Shown here: piece after piece, positions 34,168 to 44,372 of the stretch
Layout of the letters: each line of letters starts with the position of its first letter
How positions within the stretch are numbered: the stretch's first letter is position 1
Assembly: GCA_004168015.1 (NCBI GenBank)
Contig: SEYW01000001.1
Span: 62,001-126,000 of the forward strand
DNA length: 64,000 bases
From: Methylolobus aquaticus
GTDB lineage: Bacteria; Pseudomonadota; Gammaproteobacteria; Methylococcales; Methylococcaceae
Direction: 5' to 3'
Position numbers and translations under genes: made by a program
The notes under the pieces: model-generated
What the model was told of the DNA's origin: nothing
What the model saw: the letters and a program-made list of their open reading frames with translations, nothing else
Databases searched by the model: none

Positions 34168-34989
34168 ATGCACCGTCGACCCCTTGTCTTCTCCAGCCTC
34201 CTTCTGGCCATCGCTCTGCTTTCGCCGAGCCTCGGCTCCAGCGCCAGCAGCGACACACCGGAAGAAACCTCTTGGATCAATGGCCTGCGAGCAAAATTCA
34301 TCGGTGACAAAGCCATCGAGGAAGGCAACGACGTGATCGAACTGTCCGCTCCCTATCGTGCCGAGGACCCGGCCTTGGTCCCGTTGCAGATCACCAGCCG
34401 GATCCCGCAAACGCCCGAGCGGTTCATCAGAAAGATTACGCTGGTCATCGACAACAACCCGGTCCCATTCGGAGCGTCGTTCGAATTCACGCCGGACTCG
34501 GGAAAGGCGGATATCGCGATGCGCGTCCGCGTGAACTCGTATAGCTACGTGCGCGCCATCGCGGAGACCAATGACGGCAAGTTGCATATGGCCAAGGCCT
34601 TCGTCAAGGCCAGCGGAGGCTGTTCGGCACCGATCGGCGGCGATTTGGAAGCGGCGATGGCCCGCCTCGGCAAGATGAAATTCAAGATGGAAGGCGAGCA
34701 CCTGACGCCGCAGCAACCCAATCTGACTCAGCTGCTGATCAGCCATCCGAACATTACCGGCCTGCAGATGAACCAGATTTCACGCATGGTGCAGCCGGCG
34801 CACTATGTCGAAGAGGTCAAAGTCAGTTTCAACGAAAAGCCGGTCCTGACTGCACAGACCGATATCGCGATCAGCGCGGACCCCAACTTCCGCTTTTACT
34901 TCGTGCCGCCAGGTCCAGGCGAGTTGAAGGCAGAAATCCGGGACAATCTTGGCGGCCGCTATTCGACGACGCAGACCTTGACGCCCTGA
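34168..34989 (+). CDS. SoxY-SoxZ fusion carrier (quinoprotein-associated type)
   Basis: A 273-residue exported fusion. After a signal peptide (SSLLLAIALLSP) come a SoxY-like domain (residues ~35-160) ending at ASGGCSAP, with the putative carrier cysteine Cys152, and a SoxZ-like domain (residues ~175-273) with THPQ-type elements such as LISHPN and GGRYSTTQ. Classical SoxYZ carries sulfur intermediates on a GGCGG cysteine of SoxY; the fused type usually accompanies methanol or ethanol dehydrogenases. It follows the SoxH-like gene by ~60 bases. The ATG at 34168 has GGAG eight bases upstream. Confidence 0.88.
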   Translation: MHRRPLVFSSLLLAIALLSPSLGSSASSDTPEETSWINGLRAKFIGDKAIEEGNDVIELSAPYRAEDPALVPLQITSRIPQTPERFIRKITLVIDNNPVPFGASFEFTPDSGKADIAMRVRVNSYSYVRAIAETNDGKLHMAKAFVKASGGCSAPIGGDLEAAMARLGKMKFKMEGEHLTPQQPNLTQLLISHPNITGLQMNQISRMVQPAHYVEEVKVSFNEKPVLTAQTDIAISADPNFRFYFVPPGPGELKAEIRDNLGGRYSTTQTLTP

Positions 34990-34998
34990 GGCGGGATG

Positions 34999-35027
34999 CC
35001 GGGCGAAGGCGCGATAGCTTCGCCCGG
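34999..35027. terminator. Hairpin between convergent SoxYZ and glgX genes
   Basis: A perfect 10-bp GC-rich stem (34999-35008 with 35018-35027) closes a 9-base loop in the 43-base gap between the ends of the two convergent genes. It could terminate both transcripts, although neither side has a marked U-tract. Confidence 0.6.
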
Positions 35028-35032
35028 TGGCG

Positions 35033-37150
35033 TCACTTGAGCCGCGGGTCCCGGTCGCTGACCAGGACCACCAGAGTCTTGTCCCAGACCAGCAGGCTGT
35101 CCTGCTCGAACAGTGGTATTTCGGCGCCCGGGGCACAAATATCGAAGGGCGGTGTCGCCCCGGTGTCAATGGCCTTGAGCCACACGTCGTTTTCCGGGGG
35201 ATGCGGTAGCACGAAGTTGACGGCATGCGACGTTGGGTTGAACAGCATGCACAATTGCCGCTCCCCACCCATTGCACAATGGAAGTGGCAGCCGATCGCC
35301 GCGTCCGTATGCCATTCGGGCATCCAGCCGCAGGCATTGAACCAGCTGAGATCCTGCGGGCGATAGAATTCATCGCGCGACACCACCGGATGGCGGGCCC
35401 GGAAGGCCAGCAAACCGCGAGTGAATTCGAACATGGCCCGATTCTGTTCAACCAGACGCCAGTCGAACCAAGAAACCTCGCTATCCTGGCAATAGGCGTT
35501 GTTGTTGCCCCGCTGCGTACGACAGAATTCATCGCCGCCCAACAACATCGGCACGCCACGCGACAGCAGCAACGTAGCCAGAAAGTTTTTCATCTGACGC
35601 GTTCGGATCCGCTGAATCTGCGGATCGTCGGTAGGCCCTTCGACACCGTAGTTGGCGCTGAAGTTGGCATCGCAGCCATCCCGATTGCTCTCGCCATTGG
35701 CCCAGTTGTGCTTCTGCTCGTAGGACACGAGATCGTTGAGCGTGAAGCCGTCATGGCAGGTCACGAAATTGATCGAATGGACCGCCGACCGACCGCTGTG
35801 CTCATAAAGGTCGGCGCTACCGGTCAAGCGTTGCGCGAACGAGCCGGCCATACCCTGGTCGCCCCGCCAGTAGCGACGCACATCGTCCCGATAGACACCG
35901 TTCCATTCCGACCAACCATCCCCGGGGAAACGTCCCACCAGATAGGCGCCGCCGGCATCCCAGGCCTCGGCGATCAGCTTGGTTTGTCGCAGGATGGGAT
36001 CCTCGCTGATCGCCTCGAGCAATGGCGGATTCGGAATCAACTGCCCGCTCCGATCGCGGCTGAGGATCGACGCCAGATCGAAGCGAAAGCCGTCGACATG
36101 CATCTCGACAACCCAGTAGCGCAGGCACTCGAGAATGAAGTTGATGACGACCGGGTGGTTACAGTTGACGGTGTTGCCGCAGCCGGAATAGTTCTTGTAA
36201 GTCCGTTTATCGTCTTCGAGCAAGTAGTAGATGCTGTTATCCAGACCACGAAAGCTGAACGTGGGTCCGGTTTCATCACCCTCTGCCGTATGGTTGAAGA
36301 CCACGTCCAGCAACACCTCGATACCGCCCTGGTGTAGTGCCTTGACCATCTCCTTGAACTCGTCCACCTGGCAACCGGGATAGCGCCGGGTCCCGAAACC
36401 CTGGTGGGGGGCGAAGAAGGCGATCGTGCTGTAGCCCCAGTAATTGGTCAGACGCTCGCCGCTTATCGGGTTGACCCGCGTCAGCTCGTCCGGATTGAAC
36501 TCCTGCAACGGCAGGAACTCGATGGCCGTGATGCCCAGTTCCTTGAAATAAGGGATCTTGTCGATGACGCCCCGGTAGGTTCCGGGCGCGTTGACCCGCG
36601 ACGAGGGATGCCAGGTCAGACCCCGCACGTGCGTCTCGTAAATCACGGTCTCCGACCAGGGTAACCGCAGCGGACGATCACCCTCCCAGTCGAACTGCGG
36701 GGCTGTGACGAGGCTGCGAACCTGTGACTGCGCCTGCCCCCTGTCACCACACGCTTCGTCAAATGTCCAGGTCGGCGGCGCGTACAAGGCCGTCGCGTAC
36801 GGGTCGATCAGAACCCGTTCGGGAGCAAACCGGTGTCCTTGCTCCGGTGCGCAGGGCCCGTCGACGCGAAACGCGTACGCCAGCCCGCGGCCGACACCTT
36901 CAACTCTGATGTGCCAGATGTCTCCGGTACGATTGCGACGCGGATCCAGTTGAACGATGCTGCAGGGTTCGCGAGCCTCGGCCGTCTCGTAGAGTAGCAG
37001 CCACACGCGCGTCGCGTTCCGGCTAAAAAGGCTGAAGTTGACTGCCGTGGACTGCAGAGACGGGCCCAGCGGCAACGGCGAACCGTCGCTGCAACGGAAC
37101 GCGCGGATAGCTCGCTGGAGAAATCGGTCGGAGAGAAGATCGAGGTTCAT
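35033..37150 (-). CDS. glgX: Glycogen debranching enzyme GlgX
   Basis: A 705-residue isoamylase-type enzyme (GH13) that hydrolyses alpha-1,6 branches of phosphorylase-trimmed glycogen. An N-terminal CBM48-like domain (NFSLFSRNATRVWLLLYE) precedes the catalytic barrel, where VFNHTAEGDE, DGFRFDLASIL (nucleophile Asp), LIAEAWDAGG (acid Glu) and VTCHDGFTLNDL (third Asp) mark the active site. Length is normal. No other glycogen genes lie in the window. It converges on the SoxYZ gene and diverges from tag. Confidence 0.94.
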   Translation of the reverse strand: MNLDLLSDRFLQRAIRAFRCSDGSPLPLGPSLQSTAVNFSLFSRNATRVWLLLYETAEAREPCSIVQLDPRRNRTGDIWHIRVEGVGRGLAYAFRVDGPCAPEQGHRFAPERVLIDPYATALYAPPTWTFDEACGDRGQAQSQVRSLVTAPQFDWEGDRPLRLPWSETVIYETHVRGLTWHPSSRVNAPGTYRGVIDKIPYFKELGITAIEFLPLQEFNPDELTRVNPISGERLTNYWGYSTIAFFAPHQGFGTRRYPGCQVDEFKEMVKALHQGGIEVLLDVVFNHTAEGDETGPTFSFRGLDNSIYYLLEDDKRTYKNYSGCGNTVNCNHPVVINFILECLRYWVVEMHVDGFRFDLASILSRDRSGQLIPNPPLLEAISEDPILRQTKLIAEAWDAGGAYLVGRFPGDGWSEWNGVYRDDVRRYWRGDQGMAGSFAQRLTGSADLYEHSGRSAVHSINFVTCHDGFTLNDLVSYEQKHNWANGESNRDGCDANFSANYGVEGPTDDPQIQRIRTRQMKNFLATLLLSRGVPMLLGGDEFCRTQRGNNNAYCQDSEVSWFDWRLVEQNRAMFEFTRGLLAFRARHPVVSRDEFYRPQDLSWFNACGWMPEWHTDAAIGCHFHCAMGGERQLCMLFNPTSHAVNFVLPHPPENDVWLKAIDTGATPPFDICAPGAEIPLFEQDSLLVWDKTLVVLVSDRDPRLK

Positions 37151-37472
37151 GGCCGGAACAATTGCTTAAGGAACACGGTTGATGGCGCACTCCCTAAATC
37201 CCCCCTTCCGAAAGATGCCCCCGCAATCACAACCGGTCTCCCTACCGGCAGCGTGACTAAACTTGGGTGCCCGGGTCTAAGCCGGACTGGCTTTCCGAAA
37301 AGTGCTCCTGATCAAACGGTACCATACTGCTTCGCACGGGATGCTGCAACGCCACCCAAAGTAGGGATAAAGCGTCCATATGACCGATCCCCGTCTCTGT
37401 CCGGCCTGCCCGGACCGGCGCCGGCAAGATGACTGTGCGCCCGAACCGTCCGAAATCAGCCAGGAGAACCCG
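37151..37472. other. 322-base divergent promoter region (glgX/tag)
   Basis: The tag frame can be extended upstream to an ATG at 37380, but the added 31 residues do not resemble the family. No other coding content was seen. The region should hold both promoters; no defined regulator site was recognised. Confidence 0.5.
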
Positions 37473-38072
37473 ATGACGTGCTCAGCCCGCTGCCCTTGGT
37501 CCTACGCCGGCATGAATGAAGCCTACATTCGCTACCATGACCGGGAATGGGGTGTTCCGGTGCACGATGAGCGTACGCAGTTCGAGTTTCTGCTGCTGGA
37601 GGGCGCTCAGGCGGGCCTCAGCTGGGCGACGATCCTCAAGAAGCGTCAGGGCTACCGGGAAGCATTTGCTGATTTCGATCCGGCGGCCGTCGCGCGCTTC
37701 GGGCCGGCCGATATCGAGCGCCTGATGGGCTTTCCCGGCATCGTGCGCAATCGTCTCAAGATCCAGAGCGCCATCATCAATGCCCAGAAGACGCTTGCCG
37801 TTCAGGATGAATTCGGGGGCCTCGATGCGTTCCTGTGGAGCTTTGTCGATGGTAATCCGATCATCAATCACTGGCAGGATATGGCCGAGATTCCAGCGCA
37901 CTCGGCCGCATCGGATCGGCTCAGCAAGGAACTGCGCCGGCGTGGTTTCAAGTTCGTCGGCAGCACGATCATTTACGCCCACATGCAGGCCACCGGGATG
38001 GTGAACGATCACTTGATCACCTGCTTTCGCCATGCGGAATGTCAGAATTCCAAGGTAACGCGCTCCGTTTAA
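37473..38072 (+). CDS. tag: DNA-3-methyladenine glycosylase I
   Basis: A 199-residue Tag enzyme that excises 3-methyladenine in base excision repair. RCPW near the start and IRYHDREWGVPVHDE carry zinc-ligand Cys and His; EGAQAGLSWATILKKRQGYREAF is the helix-hairpin-helix entry region, and the C-terminal ligands fall in VNDHLITCFRH. GGAG lies six bases before ATG 37473. It reads towards htpG and is probably not co-transcribed with it, because htpG has its own promoter. Confidence 0.94.
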   Translation: MTCSARCPWSYAGMNEAYIRYHDREWGVPVHDERTQFEFLLLEGAQAGLSWATILKKRQGYREAFADFDPAAVARFGPADIERLMGFPGIVRNRLKIQSAIINAQKTLAVQDEFGGLDAFLWSFVDGNPIINHWQDMAEIPAHSAASDRLSKELRRRGFKFVGSTIIYAHMQATGMVNDHLITCFRHAECQNSKVTRSV

Positions 38073-38095
38073 GCACCGAGCGTCACGGGACCGCC

Positions 38096-38124
38096 CTTGA
38101 AAACCCAGGACGAGCGACCCATTT
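38096..38124 (+). promoter_or_regulatory. Heat-shock sigma-32 promoter of htpG
   Basis: CTTGAAA at 38096-38102 and CCCATTT at 38118-38124, 15 bases apart, match the RpoH consensus (CTTGAAA, 13-17 bases, CCCATnT). Transcription would start about 60 bases before the htpG ATG. A 7-bp stem (38103-38109 with 38127-38133) spans the -10 element and could also act on read-through from tag. Confidence 0.85.
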
Positions 38125-38190
38125 CGCCTGGGTCATCGGCGTTCGATCGTCACCACGAGCCACCTACAACCAAAGGAGACCTGTCCGGAC

Positions 38191-40107
38191 ATGACTACCG
38201 CTGAGCAAAAGGTAACACTGGGCTTCGAGGCCGAAGTCAAGCAGTTGCTGAACCTGATGATCCACTCGCTGTACAGCAACAAGGAAATCTTTTTGCGGGA
38301 GCTCGTCTCCAACGCCTCGGACGCGATCGACAAGTTGCGATTCCTGGCGCTGACGCATGAGGCGCTGTATGAGGGTGACGCTGAGCTGAAGGTCAGAATC
38401 GAATTCGACAAGGCGAATCGGACCATCTCGATCACCGACAACGGCGTCGGCATGAACCGCGAGGAAGTGCAGCAGAACATCGGCACGATCGCCCGCTCCG
38501 GAACCCGCAAGTTCTTTGAGTCGCTGACCGGAGACGAGGCCAAGGACAGCCAGCTGATCGGACAGTTCGGCGTCGGCTTCTACTCCAGCTTCATCGTTGC
38601 CGACAAGGTCGTGCTCGAGACCCGCAAGGCAGGCCACAGTCAGAGCGACGGCGTCCGCTGGGAGTCCACCGGCGAAGGCGATTACACACTGGAAACGATT
38701 GACCGACCGGAACGCGGAACCCGCGTCACGCTGCACCTGCGCGCGGATGAAGACGAATTCCTCGACGGCTGGAAGCTCCGCAGCATCATCCGCAAATTCT
38801 CGGACCACATCTCCGTACCCATCCTGATGACGAAGGACAAGGTCCCGGGGGACGAGGGAGAGGAGAAGGCTACGGAAGTCGAATGGGAAACCATCAACAG
38901 TGCCTCAGCGCTCTGGGCGAAGTCCAAGGAAGACATCAGCGACGAAGCCTACAACGAGTTCTATAAACACGTCTCGCACGACTTCCAGGAACCCTGGGCC
39001 CGCTTGCACAGCCGGGTGGAGGGCACCAACGAGTACACCTTGCTGCTCTACGTGCCCGCGCATGCCCCCTTCGACCTGTGGGACCGCGACGCCAAGCGCG
39101 GCGTGCGTCTCTATGTGCGCAAGGTATTCATCATGGAGGACACGGAGAAGCTGATGCCGCGGTATCTGCGCTTCGTGCGCGGCGTGATCGACTCGGATTC
39201 CCTGCCGCTGAACGTCTCGCGCGAGATCCTGCAGGAGAACAAGCAACTCGAAAAGATCCGCTCGGGTGCGGTCAAGAAAGTCCTGGGCCTGCTCGAAGAC
39301 ATCGCCGCCAACGACCCTGAGAAATACGCAACATTCTGGAAGGAGTTCGGTTCGGTGCTCAAGGAAGGGCCGATCGAAGACTTCAAGAACCGCGAGCGGA
39401 TCGCCAAACTGCTCCGCTTCGCCTCAACCCACACCGGTAGCGACGCTCAGACGGTCGCGCTGGCCGACTATCTGGCTCGGATGCCGGAGGATCAGGACAA
39501 GATCTATTACATCACCGCTGAATCCTACGGGGCGGCAGCGAACAGCCCGCATCTCGAAGTTTTTCGCAAGAAAGGCGTCGAGGTCCTGCTGCTGCACGAT
39601 CGCGTGGATGAATGGCTGGTCGGCTACCTGACCGAGTACGAAGGCAAACACCTGCAGTCAGTCGCAAAGGGCGACCTCGACCTATCGAAGCTGGGCGAGG
39701 ACGAAGCTACGGACAAGGAGCAGCAGGAGAAGCTCACCGAAGAGCTGAAACCGCTGACCGAGCGCGTCAAGACGGCTCTCGGCGACAGCGTAAGCGACGT
39801 CCGGATCAGCCACCGCCTGACCGAGTCCGCTTCGTGCCTGATCTCGGAAGACTATGGGCTGAGCCGCACGATGGAGCGCATCATGAAGGCCGCCGGCCAG
39901 CAGGTACCGGCCAGCAAGCCGGTGCTCGAAATCAACCCTGGCCATGCCATCGTCAACCATCTGAAGCATGAAGCCGACGAACAGCGCTTCAACGATCTCG
40001 CCCGCATCCTGTTCGATCAGGCGGTGTTGTCGGAGGGCGGACAACTGGACGATCCGTCACAGTTCGTCCACCGCATCAACAGCCTGTTGCAGGGCTTGAT
40101 GCAGTAG
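38191..40107 (+). CDS. htpG: Chaperone HtpG (Hsp90)
   Basis: The bacterial Hsp90, 638 residues. The GHKL ATPase domain is at the N-terminus: [17 protein letters not shown] (Asn and Asp for ATP/Mg), [25 protein letters not shown]. The middle domain contains [19 protein letters not shown] with the catalytic-loop Arg and [11 protein letters not shown], and the C-terminal dimerisation domain follows. An AAAGGAG site lies just upstream. Expression is probably heat-induced through the sigma-32 promoter at 38096-38124. Confidence 0.97.
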   Translation: MTTAEQKVTLGFEAEVKQLLNLMIHSLYSNKEIFLRELVSNASDAIDKLRFLALTHEALYEGDAELKVRIEFDKANRTISITDNGVGMNREEVQQNIGTIARSGTRKFFESLTGDEAKDSQLIGQFGVGFYSSFIVADKVVLETRKAGHSQSDGVRWESTGEGDYTLETIDRPERGTRVTLHLRADEDEFLDGWKLRSIIRKFSDHISVPILMTKDKVPGDEGEEKATEVEWETINSASALWAKSKEDISDEAYNEFYKHVSHDFQEPWARLHSRVEGTNEYTLLLYVPAHAPFDLWDRDAKRGVRLYVRKVFIMEDTEKLMPRYLRFVRGVIDSDSLPLNVSREILQENKQLEKIRSGAVKKVLGLLEDIAANDPEKYATFWKEFGSVLKEGPIEDFKNRERIAKLLRFASTHTGSDAQTVALADYLARMPEDQDKIYYITAESYGAAANSPHLEVFRKKGVEVLLLHDRVDEWLVGYLTEYEGKHLQSVAKGDLDLSKLGEDEATDKEQQEKLTEELKPLTERVKTALGDSVSDVRISHRLTESASCLISEDYGLSRTMERIMKAAGQQVPASKPVLEINPGHAIVNHLKHEADEQRFNDLARILFDQAVLSEGGQLDDPSQFVHRINSLLQGLMQ

Positions 40108-40210
40108 CCCGCAGTCCGCGGCAATTGCCTTTTGGAGGGGCGCGTCGACCCATCACCCGCGTCCCTCCCCCGGAGATTCGATCCCTAACCGGCGGCCGCC
40201 GGCGTCATGA

Positions 40211-40906
<696 letters not shown>

Positions 40907-40989
40907 GCGAGCAAAAATCACTACCGTTTGTCGAAACGTACGGGGGACGTCGTCCCACATTGTTTGATACCGAAACCTGCCCGAAGCCG

Positions 40990-42393
40990 ATGACCGCCAA
41001 AACGCTCTACGACAAAATCTGGAACGATCATCTCGTCCTGGCCGAAGACGATGGCTCGGCGTTGATCTATATCGACCGCCAGCTGATCCACGAAGTCACC
41101 TCACCGCAGGCGTTCGAGGGTCTGCGGCTATCCGGGCGGAAACCCTGGCGTCGGTCCGCAAACCTCGCCGTACCCGACCACAACGTGCCGACCACCGACC
41201 GTCAGGCCGGCATCAGCGACCCGATCTCGCGGCTTCAGGTCGAGACGCTGGACCGCAACTGTGCGGAGTTCGGCATTACCGAGTTCGCGATGTCGGACAT
41301 TCGGCAGGGCGTCGTGCACGTCATGGGACCGGAACAGGGCGCGACCTTGCCCGGCATGACCATCGTCTGTGGCGACTCGCATACCTCGACGCATGGCGCA
41401 TTCGGGGCCCTGGCCTTCGGCATCGGCACCTCGGAAGTCGAGCACGTACTCGCCACCCAATGTCTGGTGCAGCGGAAAGCCAAGAACATGCGCGTCGCCG
41501 TGGAAGGGACCCTTCAGCCGGGTCTGACCGCCAAGGACGTAATTCTGGCCATCATCGGACGGCTCGGCACCGCCGGCGGCACGGGCTACACGATCGAGTT
41601 CACCGGGTCGGTCATCCGCGACCTCTCGATGGAGGGCCGCATGACCGTCTGCAACATGGCAATCGAGGCCGGTGCGCGTGCCGGACTGATCGCGGTCGAT
41701 GCCACCACGGTGAACTATCTGACCAACCGGCCCTTCGCCCCGAAGGGCGCACTTTGGGACCAGGCAGTCGCCGCCTGGGCACACTTGCATAGCGATGACG
41801 GCGCCCACTTCGATGCCGAGGTGGAAATCCGCGCCGAGGACATCCGTCCACAAGTCACCTGGGGAACCTCGCCCGAGATGGTGTTGCCGATCGATGGCAG
41901 AGTCCCGGATCCGAATGCCGAAGCTGATGCGACGCGCCGCGCGGGGATACAACGCGCACTCGACTACATGGGCCTGAAACCCGGTACCCCGCTGACCGAC
42001 GTGGCGGTCGACAAAGTTTTCATTGGTTCCTGCACGAATGGGCGCATCGAGGACCTGCGCGCGGCCGCAGCCGTAGTGCAAGGCAGGCAGCGGGCCAGCA
42101 ATGTGCGGCTTGCGCTGGTCGTACCTGGCTCGGGCCTGGTCAAGGAACAGGCCGAACGCGAAGGACTCGACCGGGTCTTTCGCGACGCCGGATTCGAGTG
42201 GCGGGAGCCGGGGTGTTCAATGTGTCTGGCGATGAATGCCGACCGCCTCGAACCCGGCGAACGCTGTGCATCGACGTCAAACCGGAATTTCGAGGGACGC
42301 CAGGGCTATGGCGGTCGCACCCATCTCGTGAGCCCGGCCATGGCGGCGGCCGCAGCCGTCCACGGCCATTTCGTCGACATCACCCGCCTCTGA
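40990..42393 (+). CDS. leuC: 3-isopropylmalate dehydratase large subunit
   Basis: A 467-residue aconitase-family subunit that with LeuD isomerises isopropylmalate in leucine synthesis. Signature blocks: [27 protein letters not shown], the first cluster Cys in [14 protein letters not shown] and the pair in GCSMCLAMN, which together ligate the 4Fe-4S cluster, and [15 protein letters not shown] 40990 ([11 protein letters not shown]) is the family start. leuD follows after ~20 bases. Confidence 0.97.
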   Translation: MTAKTLYDKIWNDHLVLAEDDGSALIYIDRQLIHEVTSPQAFEGLRLSGRKPWRRSANLAVPDHNVPTTDRQAGISDPISRLQVETLDRNCAEFGITEFAMSDIRQGVVHVMGPEQGATLPGMTIVCGDSHTSTHGAFGALAFGIGTSEVEHVLATQCLVQRKAKNMRVAVEGTLQPGLTAKDVILAIIGRLGTAGGTGYTIEFTGSVIRDLSMEGRMTVCNMAIEAGARAGLIAVDATTVNYLTNRPFAPKGALWDQAVAAWAHLHSDDGAHFDAEVEIRAEDIRPQVTWGTSPEMVLPIDGRVPDPNAEADATRRAGIQRALDYMGLKPGTPLTDVAVDKVFIGSCTNGRIEDLRAAAAVVQGRQRASNVRLALVVPGSGLVKEQAEREGLDRVFRDAGFEWREPGCSMCLAMNADRLEPGERCASTSNRNFEGRQGYGGRTHLVSPAMAAAAAVHGHFVDITRL

Positions 42394-42412
42394 GCCTGAT
42401 CGGTTAGTCTCC

Positions 42413-43060
42413 ATGAAAGCTTTCACCCGTATCACCGCCCGCGTCGCCCCTATGGATCGGGCCAACATCGATACCGACGCCATCATTCCAAAGCAGTTCC
42501 TGAAGTCCATTCAGCGTGCGGGATTCGGTCCGTACCTGTTTGACGAGTTGCGCTATCTGGACCATGGCGAACCGGGTATGGATTGCACCGACCGCCCGTT
42601 GAATCCCGAGTTCGTGCTGAACCAGCCGCTCTTCGCCGGGGCTCGTATCCTGCTGACGCGCGAGAATTTCGGCTGCGGCTCGTCACGCGAGCATGCGCCC
42701 TGGGCGCTTGAGGACTTCGGCATCCGGGCCATCATCGCCCCCAGCTTCGCTGACATCTTCTACAACAACTGCTTCAAGAACGGCATCCTGCCGATCGTTC
42801 TGGATGCAAAAACCGTCGATGAACTATTCACGCTGGCCAAGTCGGGTAACGACCTGACTATCGATCTGGAGCCGCAGACCATCGCGACTCCGGACGGCCG
42901 GGTGATTCCGTTCGAAATCGACGCATCGCGCAAGCATCGGCTGCTGCATGGCCTTGATGACATTGCACTGACACTGCAGCACCGCGTGCAAATCGAGGCC
43001 TATGAGGCGCGCCGGCGCACTGCCGCGCCTTGGCTGTTTCCGGACACGGCGCCGAACTGA
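42413..43060 (+). CDS. leuD: 3-isopropylmalate dehydratase small subunit
   Basis: A 215-residue LeuD. Key segments: [41 protein letters not shown] (substrate-binding swivel domain) and the [20 protein letters not shown] block. It is co-transcribed with leuC, the two forming the isomerase heterodimer. In many gammaproteobacteria leuB comes next; here only ~130 bases without a gene separate leuD from asd. Confidence 0.97.
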   Translation: MKAFTRITARVAPMDRANIDTDAIIPKQFLKSIQRAGFGPYLFDELRYLDHGEPGMDCTDRPLNPEFVLNQPLFAGARILLTRENFGCGSSREHAPWALEDFGIRAIIAPSFADIFYNNCFKNGILPIVLDAKTVDELFTLAKSGNDLTIDLEPQTIATPDGRVIPFEIDASRKHRLLHGLDDIALTLQHRVQIEAYEARRRTAAPWLFPDTAPN

Positions 43061-43188
43061 ATGCGGGATCCAGCCCCGAGGTGTCGCAAGACAAATCGCC
43101 CCTGTCGGGGTGGACGCCACTACTTCGTGCGCCCCCTCGGCCAAAGCGCCAGCTCCGCACAAATAACGAACGACTTTGACCCAAAGCG

Positions 43189-44214
43189 ATGAACAAGACC
43201 GTTAATGTGGCCGTACTGGGTGCTACCGGCGCCGTCGGCGAAACTATGCTCTCGATTCTCGCGCAACGGAATTTTCCTGTCGGTGAGGTTTATGCGCTCG
43301 CCAGCGCACGGTCCGCCGGAAAGCGAGTCGAGTTCGGTGACGAGACCCTGACGGTCACCGACGTCGAGCAATTCGACTGGACCAAGGCGCAGATCGGGCT
43401 GTTTTCGGCTGGCGCTTCCGTGTCGGCGGAATTTGCACCAAAGGCGGCGGCAGCCGGCTGCGTGGTGATCGACAACACCTCCTGCTTCCGCTACGACGAC
43501 GAGATTCCGCTGGTCGTGCCCGAAGTCAACCCCGAGCGCATCGCAGATTTTCGTCACCGCGGCATCATCGCGAATCCGAACTGCTCGACCATACAGATGG
43601 TCGTCGCGCTGAAACCGATCTTCGACGCCGTCGGGATTGCCCGGATCAACGTGTCAACGTACCAGGCCGTTTCGGGGACGGGCCGGAAAGCCATCGAAGA
43701 ACTCGCCGGCCAGACCGCCAAGCTGCTCAACGGACGCCCGGTGGACCCAGCGGTCTATCCAAAACAGATCGCCTTCAACGTTCTGCCCCAGATCGACGTT
43801 TTCATGGACAACGGTTACACCAAAGAAGAAATGAAAATGGTCTGGGAGACCCGTAAGATTTTGGGCGACGACACGGTACAGGTGAATCCGACAACCGTTC
43901 GGGTGCCCGTGTTCTATGGGCATTCGGAGGCAGTACACATTGAAACGCGACGGAAAATCACCGCCGACGAGGCCCGCGCCCTCTTGTCCGCCGCACCCGG
44001 CGTCATCGTGATCGACGAGCCTCAGCCAGGCGGCTATCCCACCGCCGTGACCGAAGCTGCGGGTCATGATGCCGTTTACGTGGGTCGCATCCGCGAGGAC
44101 ATTTCTCATCCCATGGGCTTGAATTTGTGGGTCGTCGCGGATAACCTTCGCAAAGGTGCGGCCCTGAATAGCGTGCAGATCGCTGAGATGCTACTCCAGC
44201 GATTCCTTGCCTAG
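43189..44214 (+). CDS. asd: Aspartate-semialdehyde dehydrogenase
   Basis: A 341-residue Asd, which reduces aspartyl phosphate to the semialdehyde for lysine, threonine, methionine and diaminopimelate. The NADP loop is LGATGAVGETML, the catalytic Cys is in ANPNCSTIQM, and STYQAVSGTGRKAIEEL and VPVFYGHSEAVHIE complete the active site. It is of the proteobacterial type found next to leu genes and fimV. The ribosome binding site is weak. Confidence 0.96.
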   Translation: MNKTVNVAVLGATGAVGETMLSILAQRNFPVGEVYALASARSAGKRVEFGDETLTVTDVEQFDWTKAQIGLFSAGASVSAEFAPKAAAAGCVVIDNTSCFRYDDEIPLVVPEVNPERIADFRHRGIIANPNCSTIQMVVALKPIFDAVGIARINVSTYQAVSGTGRKAIEELAGQTAKLLNGRPVDPAVYPKQIAFNVLPQIDVFMDNGYTKEEMKMVWETRKILGDDTVQVNPTTVRVPVFYGHSEAVHIETRRKITADEARALLSAAPGVIVIDEPQPGGYPTAVTEAAGHDAVYVGRIREDISHPMGLNLWVVADNLRKGAALNSVQIAEMLLQRFLA

Positions 44215-44310
44215 CACGGCGCGTTGGGCCCGCTCTCGTTCCGAGTCGGTTTAATTCGGTTGACTACAGCGCCGCGCCGCGTGTGATCGAACTGTGATCT
44301 AAGTTTGTGT

Positions 44311-44341
44311 GAAGGGGACCGCGCGCAGAGGCGTCCCCTTC
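44311..44341 (+). terminator. Hairpin upstream of fimV
   Basis: GAAGGGGAC (44311-44319) pairs perfectly with GTCCCCTTC (44333-44341) around a 13-base GC-rich loop, between asd and fimV. It may end the leuC-leuD-asd transcript or structure the fimV leader. The downstream bases are only moderately T-rich. Confidence 0.55.
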
Positions 44342-44372
44342 TCATTCATCGCTTAAACCGGAGATTGGCCGC

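Noticed and set aside
37380-37472. Longer N-terminus for tag from ATG 37380
   Set aside because: The added residues do not resemble the family and the internal ATG 37473 has a good ribosome binding site and family start.
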